Source of the DNA: Nannocystis pusilla
Lineage (GTDB): Bacteria > Myxococcota_A > Polyangia > Nannocystales > Nannocystaceae
Assembly (NCBI RefSeq): GCF_026626665.1
Contig: NZ_JAPNKE010000002.1
Span: 3,945,168 to 4,009,167 of the forward strand
Length of the DNA: 64,000 nucleotides
Direction: 5' to 3'
Both the position numbers and the translations under genes were made by a program. Below, one piece after another: positions 8,987-18,017 of this stretch. Each line of letters begins with the position of its first letter. The first letter of the stretch is position 1. Under the pieces are notes generated by a model. It was not told the origin of the DNA. It did no database searches and worked only from the letters and a program-made list of their open reading frames with translations.

Positions 8987-9973
8987 TCAGCCGTTGACCT
9001 GGCGCATGCTCGCGGCGGGGTAGCGCTCGCCGGCCGCGGCCCCGCGCGGCGCCACGGCGTCGATCGCTCGCAGCTCCTCGGCGGTCAGCTCGAGGTCGAC
9101 CGCGCCGATGTTCTCGGCCAGGCGCGCCTCGCTGCGGGTGCCGGGGATCGGGACCACGTGGGGCGCGCGGGCCAGCAGCCAGGCGAGCGCGAGCTGGGCC
9201 GCGGTGACCTTGCGGGCCGCGGCGAGCCGCTCGACCTGACGGACGAGGTCGAGGTTGCGCTGGAAGTTCTCGCCCTGGAAGCGCGGCGAGTGGCGGCGGA
9301 AGTCGTCGGCCGCGAGGTCGTCGATCGACTTGATCTGGCCGGTGAGGAAGCCGCGCCCGAGCGGGCTGTAGGCGACGAACGTGATGCCGAGCTCGGCGCA
9401 CAGGCCGAGCAGCTCGTCCTCGGGGTCGCGGCTCCACAGCGAGTACTCGGTCTGCAGCGCGGCGATCGGGTGGACCTTGTAGGCGCGGCGGATCGTCGCC
9501 GGCGCCGCCTCGCTGAGGCCGAGGTGACGCACCTTGCCCGCCTTGACCAGGTCGGCCATCGCCCCGACGGTGTCTTCGATCGGGACCTCCGGATCGACGC
9601 GGTGTTGGTAATAGAGGTCGATGACGTCGACGCCGAGGCGCTTGAGGCTGGCGTCGCAGGCCTCCTTGACGTACTCGGGCTTGCCCGACACGCCGAGGAA
9701 CTCGCCGTTCGGGCCGCGGCGGATGGCGAACTTGGTGGCGAGGACGACGGCGTCGCGGCGGCCCTGGATCGCCCGGCCGACCAGCTGCTCGTTGCGACCC
9801 GAGCCGTACATGTCGGCGGTGTCGAGGAAGTTGACGCCCTCGTCCAGCGCGCGGTGAATGACCGCGAGCGAGCGCTGCTCGTCGGCGGGGCCGTAGAAGT
9901 CGGACATGCCCATGCAGCCGAGGCCGATGGCGGACAGGTCGATGCCGGAGGTACCGAGCTTGCGTGTCTTCAT
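8987..9973 (-). CDS. aldo/keto reductase
   Basis: 328 residues, full length for the family, from ATG 9973. NAD(P)H-dependent reduction of aldehydes or ketones is expected in the cytoplasm. The catalytic tetrad is visible: Asp and Tyr in FLDTADMYG, Lys in LATKF, His in YYQHRVD. The cofactor-phosphate segment [16 protein letters not shown] is near the C-terminus. The N-terminal [24 protein letters not shown] is the typical first strand of the barrel. It lies downstream of, and on the same strand as, an AraC regulator of the type that controls aldo/keto reductases in enterobacteria (YqhC), with a 90-bp tandem repeat between them. Substrate unknown. Confidence 0.93.
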   Translation of the reverse strand: MKTRKLGTSGIDLSAIGLGCMGMSDFYGPADEQRSLAVIHRALDEGVNFLDTADMYGSGRNEQLVGRAIQGRRDAVVLATKFAIRRGPNGEFLGVSGKPEYVKEACDASLKRLGVDVIDLYYQHRVDPEVPIEDTVGAMADLVKAGKVRHLGLSEAAPATIRRAYKVHPIAALQTEYSLWSRDPEDELLGLCAELGITFVAYSPLGRGFLTGQIKSIDDLAADDFRRHSPRFQGENFQRNLDLVRQVERLAAARKVTAAQLALAWLLARAPHVVPIPGTRSEARLAENIGAVDLELTAEELRAIDAVAPRGAAAGERYPAASMRQVNG

Positions 9974-10020
9974 GGCCCCATCTGTAAGCGAGGGCCCCGC
10001 CGGCCGCCACGCCGGCCGCT

Positions 10021-10335
10021 GCGCTTCTCTTGCCCGATCCTGCGAGACCGTCGCTGTCAGCCTCGGCGGGCCGCTGCGCTGCTCTGCCGCTCTTGCCCCG
10101 GCGGGCCCCCGCGCTTCGCTTGCCCGATCCTGCGAGACCGTCGCTATCGGCCTCGGCGGGCCGCCGCGCTGCTCTGCCGCTCTCGCCCCGGCGGGCCGCT
10201 GCGCTTCGCTTGCCCGCTCCTGCGAGGCCGTCGCGGTCGGCCTCGCAGGGCCGCCGCGCTGCTCTTCCGCTCTCGCCCCGGCGGGCCGCCGCGCTTCGCT
10301 TGCCCGCTCCTGCGAGGCCGTCGCGGTCGGCCTCA
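10021..10335. repeat. 90-bp tandem repeat, about 3.5 copies
   Basis: Unit starts at 10021, 10111, 10201 and 10291, exactly 90 bp apart, with scattered substitutions. The last copy is truncated and runs into the stop codon of the AraC gene. It fills the gap between the AraC regulator and the aldo/keto reductase, so it would be in the reductase leader if the two are cotranscribed. Confidence 0.85.
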
Positions 10336-11256
10336 GGCGGTCTGCTGCGCCTCGACGGGCCGGTCCCCCGCGGCGTGCAGGCGGCGCGCGTACTCGGCCG
10401 GCGGGACGCCGAAGTAGCTCTTGAAATCGCGGGTGAAGTGCGACGCGCTGGCGTAGCCGACCTGACCCGCGACCTCGCTGGCTCGCGCGCCGCGGAGCAG
10501 CAGCGTGCGGGCCTCGTGCAGGCGGACGTGCTTGACGTAGCGCATCGGGCTGACGCGGGCGACCGCGCGGAAGCGGTGGGCGAAGTGCGACGGGCTCATC
10601 GCGGCGCGGCGGGCCAGGCCCTCGACCGTCAGGCGATCCGTCGCGTGGGCGCGGATGAACGCCATCGACTCCTGGATCCGCGTCTCGTCGCCGCGGCGGA
10701 CCGCGCGGCGCAGCACCGCGGCCGCCTCCGAGCGCAGCAGGCGGAACACGATCTCCTCGACGATCAGCGGCGCCAGCACGGCCCGCTCGGCCGGTTCGTC
10801 CAGCGCCGCGAGCAGCCGGCACAGCGCGCCGAGGACCGACGGGTCGAGGCGCGAGACGAACGCGGGCACCGGCTCGTCGACCGGGCCCAGGTCGCTGTCG
10901 GCCAGCGCGATCAAAGTGCGCGCGACCACCTCCGGCGGCATGGCGACGCACACCGAGAGGTAGGGCCGCTCCGGACTGGCCTCGAGCACGCTGCTGTCGA
11001 ACTCGGTCTCGCCGGTCAGCACGAGGTAGCGGCCCGGGTCGTAGGTCAGCGCGTGCTCGCCGAAGCTCGCCTCCTTGCGCCCCTGCACCACCGTGACCAG
11101 CGACAGGGTCAACGCCTGCGACTTGCGCTTCGCCACCGGCCGGTCGGCGCGCCAGAACCACACGCCCGGGTATGACGAGTCGATCCGGCCCTCGCCCGTC
11201 GCGTGCCGGGCGACGAGGGCGAGCAGGTCGGCGTGTTCGCGCGGAAGCCCGTCCAC
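10333..11256 (-). CDS. AraC-family transcriptional regulator (AraC_N / YqhC type)
   Basis: About 307 residues from GTG 11256; an upstream in-frame start at 11394 is possible but adds a low-complexity, Ala/Pro/Arg-rich leader. The N-terminal domain (residues ~5-170) has the AraC_N pattern ([37 protein letters not shown]) found in YqhC-like regulators. The C-terminal ~100 residues are a double helix-turn-helix ([21 protein letters not shown] and [34 protein letters not shown]). It likely senses a carbonyl or related stress and activates the downstream aldo/keto reductase; that link is by analogy and position. Confidence 0.88.
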   Translation of the reverse strand: MDGLPREHADLLALVARHATGEGRIDSSYPGVWFWRADRPVAKRKSQALTLSLVTVVQGRKEASFGEHALTYDPGRYLVLTGETEFDSSVLEASPERPYLSVCVAMPPEVVARTLIALADSDLGPVDEPVPAFVSRLDPSVLGALCRLLAALDEPAERAVLAPLIVEEIVFRLLRSEAAAVLRRAVRRGDETRIQESMAFIRAHATDRLTVEGLARRAAMSPSHFAHRFRAVARVSPMRYVKHVRLHEARTLLLRGARASEVAGQVGYASASHFTRDFKSYFGVPPAEYARRLHAAGDRPVEAQQTA

Positions 11257-11562
11257 GAGGCCGAGGATAACCCAGCCGCGACGGCTCCTGACGGGGCGGC
11301 GGAGTCGTCCGCGCGCGCGCGGACGAGGGGCAAGAGAGGCGGGAGCGGCAGGGCGACGGATGGCGAGGCCGCCGGCGGCGGGAGCAGCGGCCACGCACGG
11401 CCAGCACCGGCATGCTCGTTCGAACCTCTCCGCTCGGACGCGCAGCGGCGGAGGCTGGTCCTCCCGGAGGCAGTAACCCGCCCGCCACGGCGTGAATGGA
11501 TCTCAGGCGGCGAGTCTTCGAGATGAACCTCGCCCCCGCCCGCTCCCATATGAACAAACAGA

Positions 11563-11636
11563 CATGCCCGAACAGACAGGCCCGAATGAACATGTCCGTT
11601 CGAACATGCTCCAACGAGCATGCCCGTCCGGACAGC
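11563..11636. repeat. 14-bp hairpin family array, six nodes
   Basis: CATG 11563, CAGG 11577, CATG 11591, 11605 and 11619, CAGC 11633, all 14 bp apart. The array ends one base before the stop codon of rlmH (minus strand). Confidence 0.92.
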
Positions 11637-11637
11637 C

Positions 11638-12063
11638 TCACCCGTGGTGGTATGGATGCCCGGCGAGCAGGCTGCCGGCGCGGTAGAGCTGCTCGAGCAG
11701 GATCAGGCGGACCAGGCGGTGCGGCAGGGTCAGGTGGGACACGGCCAGCAGGCGATCGGCCTGGGTGCGGTCGGTGACCGTGAAGCCGTCGGCGTCGCCG
11801 ATGTAGAGCGCGACGTCGCGGGCGTCGCGGCGCCAGCGGTCGATCCACTGCGCCAGCTCGCGGGTGGCGATCTGCTCGCCGCGCTCGTCGAGGAGCACGC
11901 GGGCGCCCTCGTAGCGGGTCCAGTGGGCGCGGATCGCCGCCAGGTCGCGCACCTCGAGCATCTCGACGGTGACGAACGGCTGCACGCGCCGCAAATAGTC
12001 GGCGCACAACGCGACGAGCGCGGTGTCCTTGAGCTTGCCGGCGGCGACGACGCTGACCTTCAC
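11638..12063 (-). CDS. rlmH: 23S rRNA (pseudouridine1915-N3)-methyltransferase RlmH
   Basis: 141 residues, close to the usual 150-160, from GTG 12063. It methylates N3 of pseudouridine 1915 in helix 69 of assembled 70S ribosomes, using SAM in a SPOUT knot. Seen in the sequence: the N-terminal strand [20 protein letters not shown], the knot loop YIGDADGFT (normally IGGADG), and the C-terminal signature [30 protein letters not shown]. It starts 10 bp after the rsfS stop on the same strand, the common bacterial rsfS-rlmH pairing. A hairpin array follows the stop. Confidence 0.93.
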   Translation of the reverse strand: MKVSVVAAGKLKDTALVALCADYLRRVQPFVTVEMLEVRDLAAIRAHWTRYEGARVLLDERGEQIATRELAQWIDRWRRDARDVALYIGDADGFTVTDRTQADRLLAVSHLTLPHRLVRLILLEQLYRAGSLLAGHPYHHG

Positions 12064-12073
12064 GGGCGCACGC

Positions 12074-12790
12074 TCACTTGCGTCGCGACGGCGGCGGCGC
12101 CTCGGCCGGGGCCGCTTCCTCGGCGCCGTCGTCGGCCGCGAGGTCCTCTTCGTCCTCGCCGTCCTCGTCGCCGTAGGCGTAGTCGCCCTCTTCGTCGTCG
12201 GCGAAGTCGTCGGGCTCGTCGTACTCGGCGACGTCGCCCTCCTCGCCCTCGTCGAGGTCCTCGCTCTCGTCCTCGCCCTCGGGCAGCTCACCCGGCGCCC
12301 CCGCGAGCTCCTCCTCGTTCTCGAGCTCGCCCGGGAACGCGCCGAAGCTGCCGCCGCGGAACGGAGGCATGTCGACCGGCGGGGTCAGGCCCTCGAGCGT
12401 CGAGGTGTCCATGACCTCGGCGGGCAGCCCGAGCTCCGCGCGCGGGGCGTCGCGCCACATCGACTCGAGGTCGTAGTGCTTGCGCACCGGGTGGTAGAAC
12501 ACGTGGACCAGGAAGTCGTCGTAATCGAGGAGGTCCCACAGGTGCTCCCCGAGGCCGTCGGTGCCGATCGGCGTGGTCTGCATGTCCTTCAGACCCGCCA
12601 TGATCGCCTCGGTGATGCCGCCGACGTGGCGATCGGAGCGGCCCGACACGACCAGGGCCCAGTCGGTGTAACCGGCCACGTCGGTGAGCTGGAGGACGAC
12701 GGGCGCAGCGGCCTTGGCGTCGACCGCGAGGTCGAGGGCACGCTGGAGGGCGGGCGGCAGGGCCGCGCGCGTAAGGGCAGGCTTCGTCAC
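12074..12790 (-). CDS. rsfS: ribosome silencing factor RsfS with acidic C-terminal extension
   Basis: 238 residues from ATG 12790. The first ~130 are the RsfS/Iojap/Oligomerization domain (VVLQLTDVAGYTDWALVVSGRSDRHVGGITEAI, WDLLDYDDFLVHVFYHPVRKHYDLESMWRDAP), which binds uL14 and blocks subunit joining. Most family members stop near here at 105-130 residues. This one continues for about 100 residues, strongly acidic and probably disordered (runs of Glu/Asp with Gly and Ala), ending in PPPSRRK. rlmH follows 10 bp downstream. The core call is firm; the role of the tail is unknown. Confidence 0.92.
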   Translation of the reverse strand: MTKPALTRAALPPALQRALDLAVDAKAAAPVVLQLTDVAGYTDWALVVSGRSDRHVGGITEAIMAGLKDMQTTPIGTDGLGEHLWDLLDYDDFLVHVFYHPVRKHYDLESMWRDAPRAELGLPAEVMDTSTLEGLTPPVDMPPFRGGSFGAFPGELENEEELAGAPGELPEGEDESEDLDEGEEGDVAEYDEPDDFADDEEGDYAYGDEDGEDEEDLAADDGAEEAAPAEAPPPSRRK

Positions 12791-13086
12791 GCGTGGCCTT
12801 TTAGCGCGGGCGAGCGGCGCCGCAAAGGGTCCCGGCCCCCGCCCCGGCGCGTCAGCTCACGCCGAGGCGCCCGTTCGCCGCGCCGGCGCGCGGGAGGGGG
12901 CGCCCGCTCACGCGCCTGCAGGACCCCCTGAGTTCGCTCGCTCCCTCGCCCGACGCCTCGCCGTGTTCGACGCCGGAGCCTTCGCTCGCCGGGCCGACCT
13001 CGCCACCACCCGACACGACCTTCGTGAGCGGAGGCCACGATCGCCGGCGTCGCTGCCTCACCGCCGACAGCGACGCCGCGATCGCC
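12791..13086. other. intergenic region, nothing recognised
   Basis: GC-rich stretch between two minus-strand genes, with open frames on both strands that show no family features. The rsfS promoter should lie here, but none is obvious. Confidence 0.3.
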
Positions 13087-14058
13087 TCAGGTGCCCGCGA
13101 GGCCGTCCAGCAGGCGCCGCCGCTCGCTCTCGTAGCGGACCCGCTCGGGCAGCGGCAGCACGTGCTCCGGCGCCTGGATCTGGAGCTCGGGGGTCCGCGC
13201 CGCAGTACCGGTGAGGTGGGTCTCGCCGACCAGCGATCGCTCTTGCTCGTCGCGGACGCCGTAGCCGACCCGGACCTCCGCGGTCTGCCACAGGCCCGTG
13301 GCGCGCTCCAGGGTCAGCGTGCCCTCGATGGCCGTGATCTCGGCCTTCTCGCGCCACTCCCGTCCCGGCGCGGCGGCCTGCGGCACCGGCACGCGCGCGC
13401 CCGGCTCGGCCAGCGACAGCGTCACGCGCACCGTGTCGCCCTCCTCCGCCGCGGCCACGGCCAGCGCCGGCGCGGCCAGCTCGACCACGTCGTGGACGCT
13501 GCGCTGAGCCTCGTCGAGCCAGCGCTGGTGGAGGTCGGCGTCGAGCGGGCGCACGTGCCAGCCGCGGTGCAGCAGCCGGGTGTAGGCCTTCTCGTCGAGC
13601 ACCATGACCTCGCGGCCGCGGTGCTGATCGGTATGTTGGGACAGGTAGAAACGGACAGGTTCTTCGGGACCGGCGGCCCACTGCAGCTCGAGCTCGTCGA
13701 CGACCTTCTGCGTCAAGAGCACCGGCGTGTCGACCGCCGGCCGCACCGGCTCGACCGGCGCGAGGCTGAACTCGGCGGTGTACTTGAGGGTGTGGCGGCC
13801 GAGCAGCGCGCGGGCGACGAGGTGGCTCTGGCCGAGCACCGCCAGCAGGGTCGCGGGGCTGGGGGACGCCAGCAGGGCGTCGACGCCGGCGCGCGCCACC
13901 TCTTCCTGGCTCTGGCGCGCGGCCCCGGGGCGCGGCGGCAGGCTGGCGGCCTCGGCGACCGGCACGTTGGCGTCGTCGTCGCCGCCGCAGGCGGGTCCGC
14001 CCGCGAGCACGAGCGCGAGGGCGAGGCCGCAGACCGGCCGGATCGAGGGCGCTGGCAC
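13087..14058 (-). CDS. lipoprotein of unknown function
   Basis: 323 residues from GTG 14058. A hydrophobic leader (VCGLALALVLAGGPAC) ends in a lipobox. The mature protein is soluble, with beta-rich segments such as TLKYTAEFSLAPVEP, PVLLTQKVVDELELQW and VEPAVRF-like stretches; only two early cysteines, no catalytic motif. The pattern (ELQW, EVMVLDEKAYTRL, EITAIEGTLTLERATGLWQTAEVRVGY) looks like a lipid-binding or LolA-like beta-sheet sensor, but I cannot name a family. It is divergent from the prepilin peptidase gene with 57 bp between. A 14-bp hairpin pair (13642-13673) lies inside the frame. Confidence 0.6.
   Translation of the reverse strand: MPAPSIRPVCGLALALVLAGGPACGGDDDANVPVAEAASLPPRPGAARQSQEEVARAGVDALLASPSPATLLAVLGQSHLVARALLGRHTLKYTAEFSLAPVEPVRPAVDTPVLLTQKVVDELELQWAAGPEEPVRFYLSQHTDQHRGREVMVLDEKAYTRLLHRGWHVRPLDADLHQRWLDEAQRSVHDVVELAAPALAVAAAEEGDTVRVTLSLAEPGARVPVPQAAAPGREWREKAEITAIEGTLTLERATGLWQTAEVRVGYGVRDEQERSLVGETHLTGTAARTPELQIQAPEHVLPLPERVRYESERRRLLDGLAGT
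13642..13673. repeat. 14-bp hairpin family, three nodes inside a CDS
   Basis: CAGG 13642, CAGG 13656 and CCGG 13670, spaced 14 bp, within the minus-strand lipoprotein. Confidence 0.6.
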
Positions 14059-14115
14059 GCGCGGAGGATAACAGGAACAAGCGCGCGCCGGATCGCGTAG
14101 GATCTCGGCGACCCG

Positions 14116-15081
14116 ATGCTCGAGCCGCTGCTGACGCTCCAGGGCCCCGAAGCCCTCGAATTGGTCGAGACCAATCCGGTCCTGGTGAAGGCCCTGATGG
14201 CCCCCTGGGCCCCGTGGATGGCCTTCTTCTTCGGCACGCTGTGGGGCAGCTTCGCCAACGTGGCGATCTGGCGCCTGCCGCGCGGGCTGTCGGTCGTCCG
14301 TCCGGGCTCGGCCTGCCCCGCGTGCGAGACGCCGATCGCCTGGTACGACAACATCCCGGTCCTCTCGTACCTGCTGCTGCGCGGCCGCTGCCGCCGCTGC
14401 GGCGAGCCGTTCGCCCTGCGCTACCTCGTCGTCGAGCTGCTCGGCGGCGTGCTGAGCTTCACGCTCTACCTGCAATACGTGCTGCGGCCGATGGTCCAGG
14501 GCGGGCCGCCCGGCCTGCTCGAGTGGCTCTTGTGGTTCTGCTTCGGCCTCGGCCTGCTCATCGCCACGTACACCGACCTCGACCTCTGGCTCATCCCCGA
14601 CGAGGTGGTGTTGCCGATCGCCGGCCTCGGCCTGGTCGTCGCGGCGGTCAGCCCGGCCACTCTCGGCGTCGGCGTGATCGAGGCGGCGCTCGCGGCCGCC
14701 TGCGGCTACTTACTGATCGCGGGCCTGCGCTGGGTCTACCTGCGCTACCGCGGCATCGAGGCGCTCGGCCTGGGCGACGGCAAGCTGCTGTGCATGATCG
14801 GCGCCTTCACCGGCGCGCGCGGCCTGATGTGGACCCTCGCGGCCGGCGCGATCCAGGGCCTGCTCGTCGCGGTGCCGATGCTCCTCCTCGGCCGCCGCGT
14901 CGCCAACACCGCGCTCGAAGAGGTGCACGGCGAGGACCCCGAACTCGGTGAGGAAGATCCGGACGCCGGCGTGATGGGAGCGCGCGTCCCGTTCGGGCCC
15001 TTCCTGGCGCTCGCGGCCTTCGAGTATATGTTCCTCCGCGAGCACATCGAGGCCCTGTGGGCCGCGCTCGTTTCGCCGTGA
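14116..15081 (+). CDS. pilD: type IV prepilin peptidase / N-methyltransferase
   Basis: 321 residues. It cleaves the leader of type IV pilin-like precursors and methylates the new N-terminus in the inner membrane. Visible features: an N-terminal domain with two CxxC pairs (CPACETPI and CRRCGEPF, zinc-binding), the conserved start FGTLWGSFANVAIWRLPRG, several hydrophobic helices, and both catalytic aspartates of the GxGD protease class (TDLDLWLIPD and GLGDGK). Length is slightly above usual because of an acidic loop (EEVHGEDPELGEEDPDAG) before the last helix. The next gene starts within or just after its end. Substrates (pilins, pseudopilins) are not in the window. Confidence 0.93.
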   Translation: MLEPLLTLQGPEALELVETNPVLVKALMAPWAPWMAFFFGTLWGSFANVAIWRLPRGLSVVRPGSACPACETPIAWYDNIPVLSYLLLRGRCRRCGEPFALRYLVVELLGGVLSFTLYLQYVLRPMVQGGPPGLLEWLLWFCFGLGLLIATYTDLDLWLIPDEVVLPIAGLGLVVAAVSPATLGVGVIEAALAAACGYLLIAGLRWVYLRYRGIEALGLGDGKLLCMIGAFTGARGLMWTLAAGAIQGLLVAVPMLLLGRRVANTALEEVHGEDPELGEEDPDAGVMGARVPFGPFLALAAFEYMFLREHIEALWAALVSP

Positions 15082-15101
15082 TCGAATTCTTGTCAGCCCC
15101 G

Positions 15102-16214
15102 ATGGACGACGCCGTCTTTCCGTTGCCGCAGCTGCAATGGTTGGCGCTCGAGATCTTGCCCAAGGCCGCGCGCGGCTACGCCGACGTCGCCGCCGAGCTG
15201 GTGTTCGCGCTGCTGCTCGGGCTCCTGCTGCGGTTCGTGCTGTTCCCGCTGATGGTCCGCGCCAGCGCCAGGAACGAGTGGGTGATCGACGACATCATCG
15301 CCGCGCGCCTGCGCGACCGGGCCCTGCTCTGGGCGATGCTCGCCGGCGTGGTCGCGGCGGTGCCCGACCTGCCGTGGAAGGCGCGATCGATCGCCGTCGC
15401 TGACAAGATCGCCTCGGCGGTGCTGGCGCTGTCGGTGACGCTGACGCTGATGCGGATCGTGTCGGAGATCGTCGGCCGCAATCAATCGCCGGCCGGCGGC
15501 GGCACGACCCTCATCAAGTACATCATCAACGGGCTGCTGCTGCTGCTCGGGGTCGGCGCGATCCTCGGCCTGTTCGGGGTGTCGGTATTCCCGGCCCTGA
15601 CCGCCCTCGGCGTCGGCGGCCTCGCGGTCGCGCTGGCCTTCCAGGACACGCTGGCCAACGTGTTCGCCGGCGTCAACCTCAGCGCGTCGCGACAGATCCG
15701 CGTGGGTGACTTCGTCAGCGTCGACACCAAGCTCGAGGGCTTCGTCACCGACATCGGCTGGCGCACCACCACCCTGCGCACGCTCGACGACCTCCTGATC
15801 TACATCCCGAACAAGCGCCTCGGCGAGGCGATCATGACGAACTTCAGCCGGCCCGACCCGACCATGTGGATCGAGGTCCCGATCCGCGTCGGGCTCGACG
15901 TCGACCCCGAGGCGCTCGAGGCGATCCTGGTCGACGAGGTCCGGCGGGCCCGCGAGGCCTTGCCCGGGGTCCGCGAGACGCCGCCCGCCATTCGCATGCG
16001 GGTCGGCGAGTGGTCGCTCGAGGTCCGCGTGTTCGTGCAGATCCAGAACTTCGTCGACCGCAACCCGCTGACCACGGCGATGCTGAAGCGCCTGCTGATC
16101 CGCCTGCGCCACGAGGGCCTGGTGATCCCGCTGCCGCAGCGGGTGATCCACGTACCCTCCGCGAGCGCCGACACCTCCGTGACGTCCTCGGGGTCCCCGA
16201 CGTCGCGCCCCTGA
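15102..16214 (+). CDS. MscS-family mechanosensitive ion channel
   Basis: About 370 residues from ATG 15102; in-frame GTG 15078 or 15057 would lengthen it and overlap pilD. It has four to five transmembrane helices, then the pore-lining TM3 with the MscS pattern (FPALTALGVGGLAVALAFQDTLANVFAGVNL) and the beta domain (IRVGDFVSVDTKLEGFVTDIGWRTTTLRTLDDLLIYIPN), then the alpha/beta C-terminal domain. Such channels release solutes on hypo-osmotic shock. It probably shares a transcript with pilD given the tight junction, though the functions are unrelated. Confidence 0.92.
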   Translation: MDDAVFPLPQLQWLALEILPKAARGYADVAAELVFALLLGLLLRFVLFPLMVRASARNEWVIDDIIAARLRDRALLWAMLAGVVAAVPDLPWKARSIAVADKIASAVLALSVTLTLMRIVSEIVGRNQSPAGGGTTLIKYIINGLLLLLGVGAILGLFGVSVFPALTALGVGGLAVALAFQDTLANVFAGVNLSASRQIRVGDFVSVDTKLEGFVTDIGWRTTTLRTLDDLLIYIPNKRLGEAIMTNFSRPDPTMWIEVPIRVGLDVDPEALEAILVDEVRRAREALPGVRETPPAIRMRVGEWSLEVRVFVQIQNFVDRNPLTTAMLKRLLIRLRHEGLVIPLPQRVIHVPSASADTSVTSSGSPTSRP

Positions 16215-16715
16215 TCTCGGCGGCGCAGTCTTTACGCTTGCTCGAGAGGACAGCCGTCCGCCGCGACGCGATCCAATTCGCACCCGTCGGCAGCGCGCCC
16301 TGCTCATCGGCGACGGCGCCGGCGCTGCGATCCGCTGCACGGCGGTCGCGGACCTGATCTGCAACACGGCGCGCGACGGCCTGACTTGCTTCGCGATCCC
16401 TTCGAGTCAAAATGGACGCACGCCCCTCTGCACCTGAAATCGGGGTCTCCGAGCGACATTTGTTCGTGCACGCCTGCGTGTCACGGGCGCACGATCGTCG
16501 TGATCCGTTCGACCCAGTGGCGCCGCTCACTGGACGACCGGGAGGATGACTCGTGTCGAGACCCAGACTCGTACACGGGATCGACCTCCTCCTGGCCATC
16601 GACCAACCGTAGACAAGTCGCCGGTGCTCCGGGCCCGGAGTCACCGGTCTCGGGCGTCGGGCCGTAGACCGCCGGTCCGACGCCCGGGGCGGACCTCTCC
16701 TCCCCTCCTCCTCGC
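16215..16715. other. 501-bp intergenic region
   Basis: Between two + strand genes. Slightly less GC-rich than its surroundings; several short open frames but no family features. It holds the hairpin at 16651-16686, and the promoter of the terpene-synthase-like gene should be here. Confidence 0.35.
16651..16686. terminator. 10-bp perfect inverted repeat, terminator or leader hairpin
   Basis: CGGGCGTCGG at 16651-16660 pairs with CCGACGCCCG at 16677-16686 around a 16-base loop, 30 bp before the next start codon. There is no T-run. It could be a leader structure of the following gene. Confidence 0.35.
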
Positions 16716-17692
16716 ATGAAGTTCCCACGCGACGATCGATCACGGATGACGGCCGAGCTGGCGATCGAGGTGACGCTGCGTTATCCGCTGCCCTGGTTCT
16801 CACCTGGGGACCTCGGCCTGCAAGAGGTCCTGAGCCCGAGCCCGCGCCTGCTCGGGGGCGTCGGTTTTCGCGGGCTGGCAGTGGCCCGCCTCGGCGGCTG
16901 GCCCACGATCGCAGTCGACCCGCAGCGCGCCGCCACGGCCCTGCGATTTCTGACCTTCTGGGCGCTGCTCGGCGAGGAGGGCAGCTTCCCCGAGGCCGAG
17001 CTGCTGGCCGCCGTGCGCGGCAGCGACGGCCTGCCGGACAACATCCCGCCGGCCCTGCGCGCGTGGTGGGACGTGGCCCGCGCTGCCGCGCGGCGATGGG
17101 CCCGGCCTGGTGCGGCCGCCTGGCCGAAGACTTCGCCGACTGGCTCGACGCCAACCGCTGCGAGGCGCACTGGCGCGCCAAGATCGAGGCCGACGCGCCC
17201 TACCCCGCGCGCCAGGACCTGCTGCCGATCCGGGTCGCCAGCGTCGGCGTGGCCCCGGCGATCGACTTCCTCGAGTACGTGGGCGACTGTCCGCTGCCGC
17301 TGGCCGTGCGCAGCCACCCGGCCCACGCCGCGGTCCGCCGCTACGCCGCCCGCCTGGTCGCCGTCCAGGACGACCTCGTCGGCGTGGCCGAAGACCTCGC
17401 CTCGCACCGCCCCAACCTGCTCGGCTGCATGCTCCACAACGAGGGCCTGAGCCCTGCCGCGGCCGCCGCCGAGGTCGAGGCGCTGCACGACGAGAGCCTG
17501 TGCGGCCTCACCGGCGCGTCTCAATTGTTGCGCGCCGAGTTCCCGCGCGTCGAGGCGGTGACCCGCTGGCTCCGCGCGGTCCAGACCCTCTGCCACGGCT
17601 TCGCCCGCTGGCACTCGATGACCCCGCACGAGCGCCGGACTACCCACCTGCCGTCCGGACCGGGGCTGGCGATCGAGATCGAGTACGTGTAG
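16716..17692 (+). CDS. terpene-synthase-like protein with degenerate metal motifs (frameshifted)
   Basis: About 325 residues in two frames joined near 17090. The C-terminal half matches bacterial class I terpene cyclases: FADWLDANRCEAHWR (helix before the active site), LLPIRVASVGVAPAIDFLEY (kink region), and the segment normally holding the NSE metal site. The canonical Asn-Asp of NSE reads Gln-Asp-Asp here (VQDDLVGVAEDL), followed by HRPNLLGCMLHNEGLSPAAAAAEV. The usual DDxxD/E site near residue 90 is replaced by ALLGEEGSF. It is either a divergent cyclase or a non-catalytic homologue. No prenyltransferase, P450 or methyltransferase adjoins it. Start could also be ATG 16746. Confidence 0.65.
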
Positions 17693-17707
17693 GGCCGCGC
17701 GTTCGGA

Positions 17708-17767
17708 CATGCCCGATCGGGCATGCTTTTGGGGGCATGTCCGATCGAGCATGAATCGAGGGGCATG
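17708..17767. repeat. 14-bp hairpin family array, five nodes
   Basis: CATG at 17708, 17722, 17736, 17750 and 17764, 16 bp after the stop of the terpene-synthase-like gene, in the 325-bp gap between convergent genes. A single GCTG/CAGC hairpin follows at 17988-18005. No gene is recognised in the gap. Confidence 0.92.
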
Positions 17768-18017
17768 TCCTGGAGCGCGTCGCGTCCTCGAACCGCCGCG
17801 CCTGCTCGGCCGGCGGCGAGCGCCCGGCTCCTGCGAGCCCCGGCTGACTCGAAAGACAGCCCCGGCGTCGGCGCCCGCAGCCGGGCGCCCGAGCCCGCTC
17901 CGCCTCGGCTGAGCGGCTGCCCCCGAGACAGCCACGTCGTCGGGGGAGCGCGATCGCCTCGAGGTCGCCGACCGCCTCGGCCGGTCGGCTGTCCCGAGAG
18001 ACAGCCGCCGGGCGGGC

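Noticed and set aside
10021..10335. CRISPR array
   Set aside because: Units are contiguous 90-bp tandem copies with no unique spacers between short repeats, and no cas genes occur.
8987..12007. A single ~1,000-residue minus-strand open frame
   Set aside because: Only its last third (the aldo/keto reductase) looks like protein; the rest crosses the AraC gene and rlmH in wrong frames and is GC-driven read-through.
16386..16667. Small + strand gene in the 501-bp gap
   Set aside because: No ribosome binding site, odd composition and no family features.
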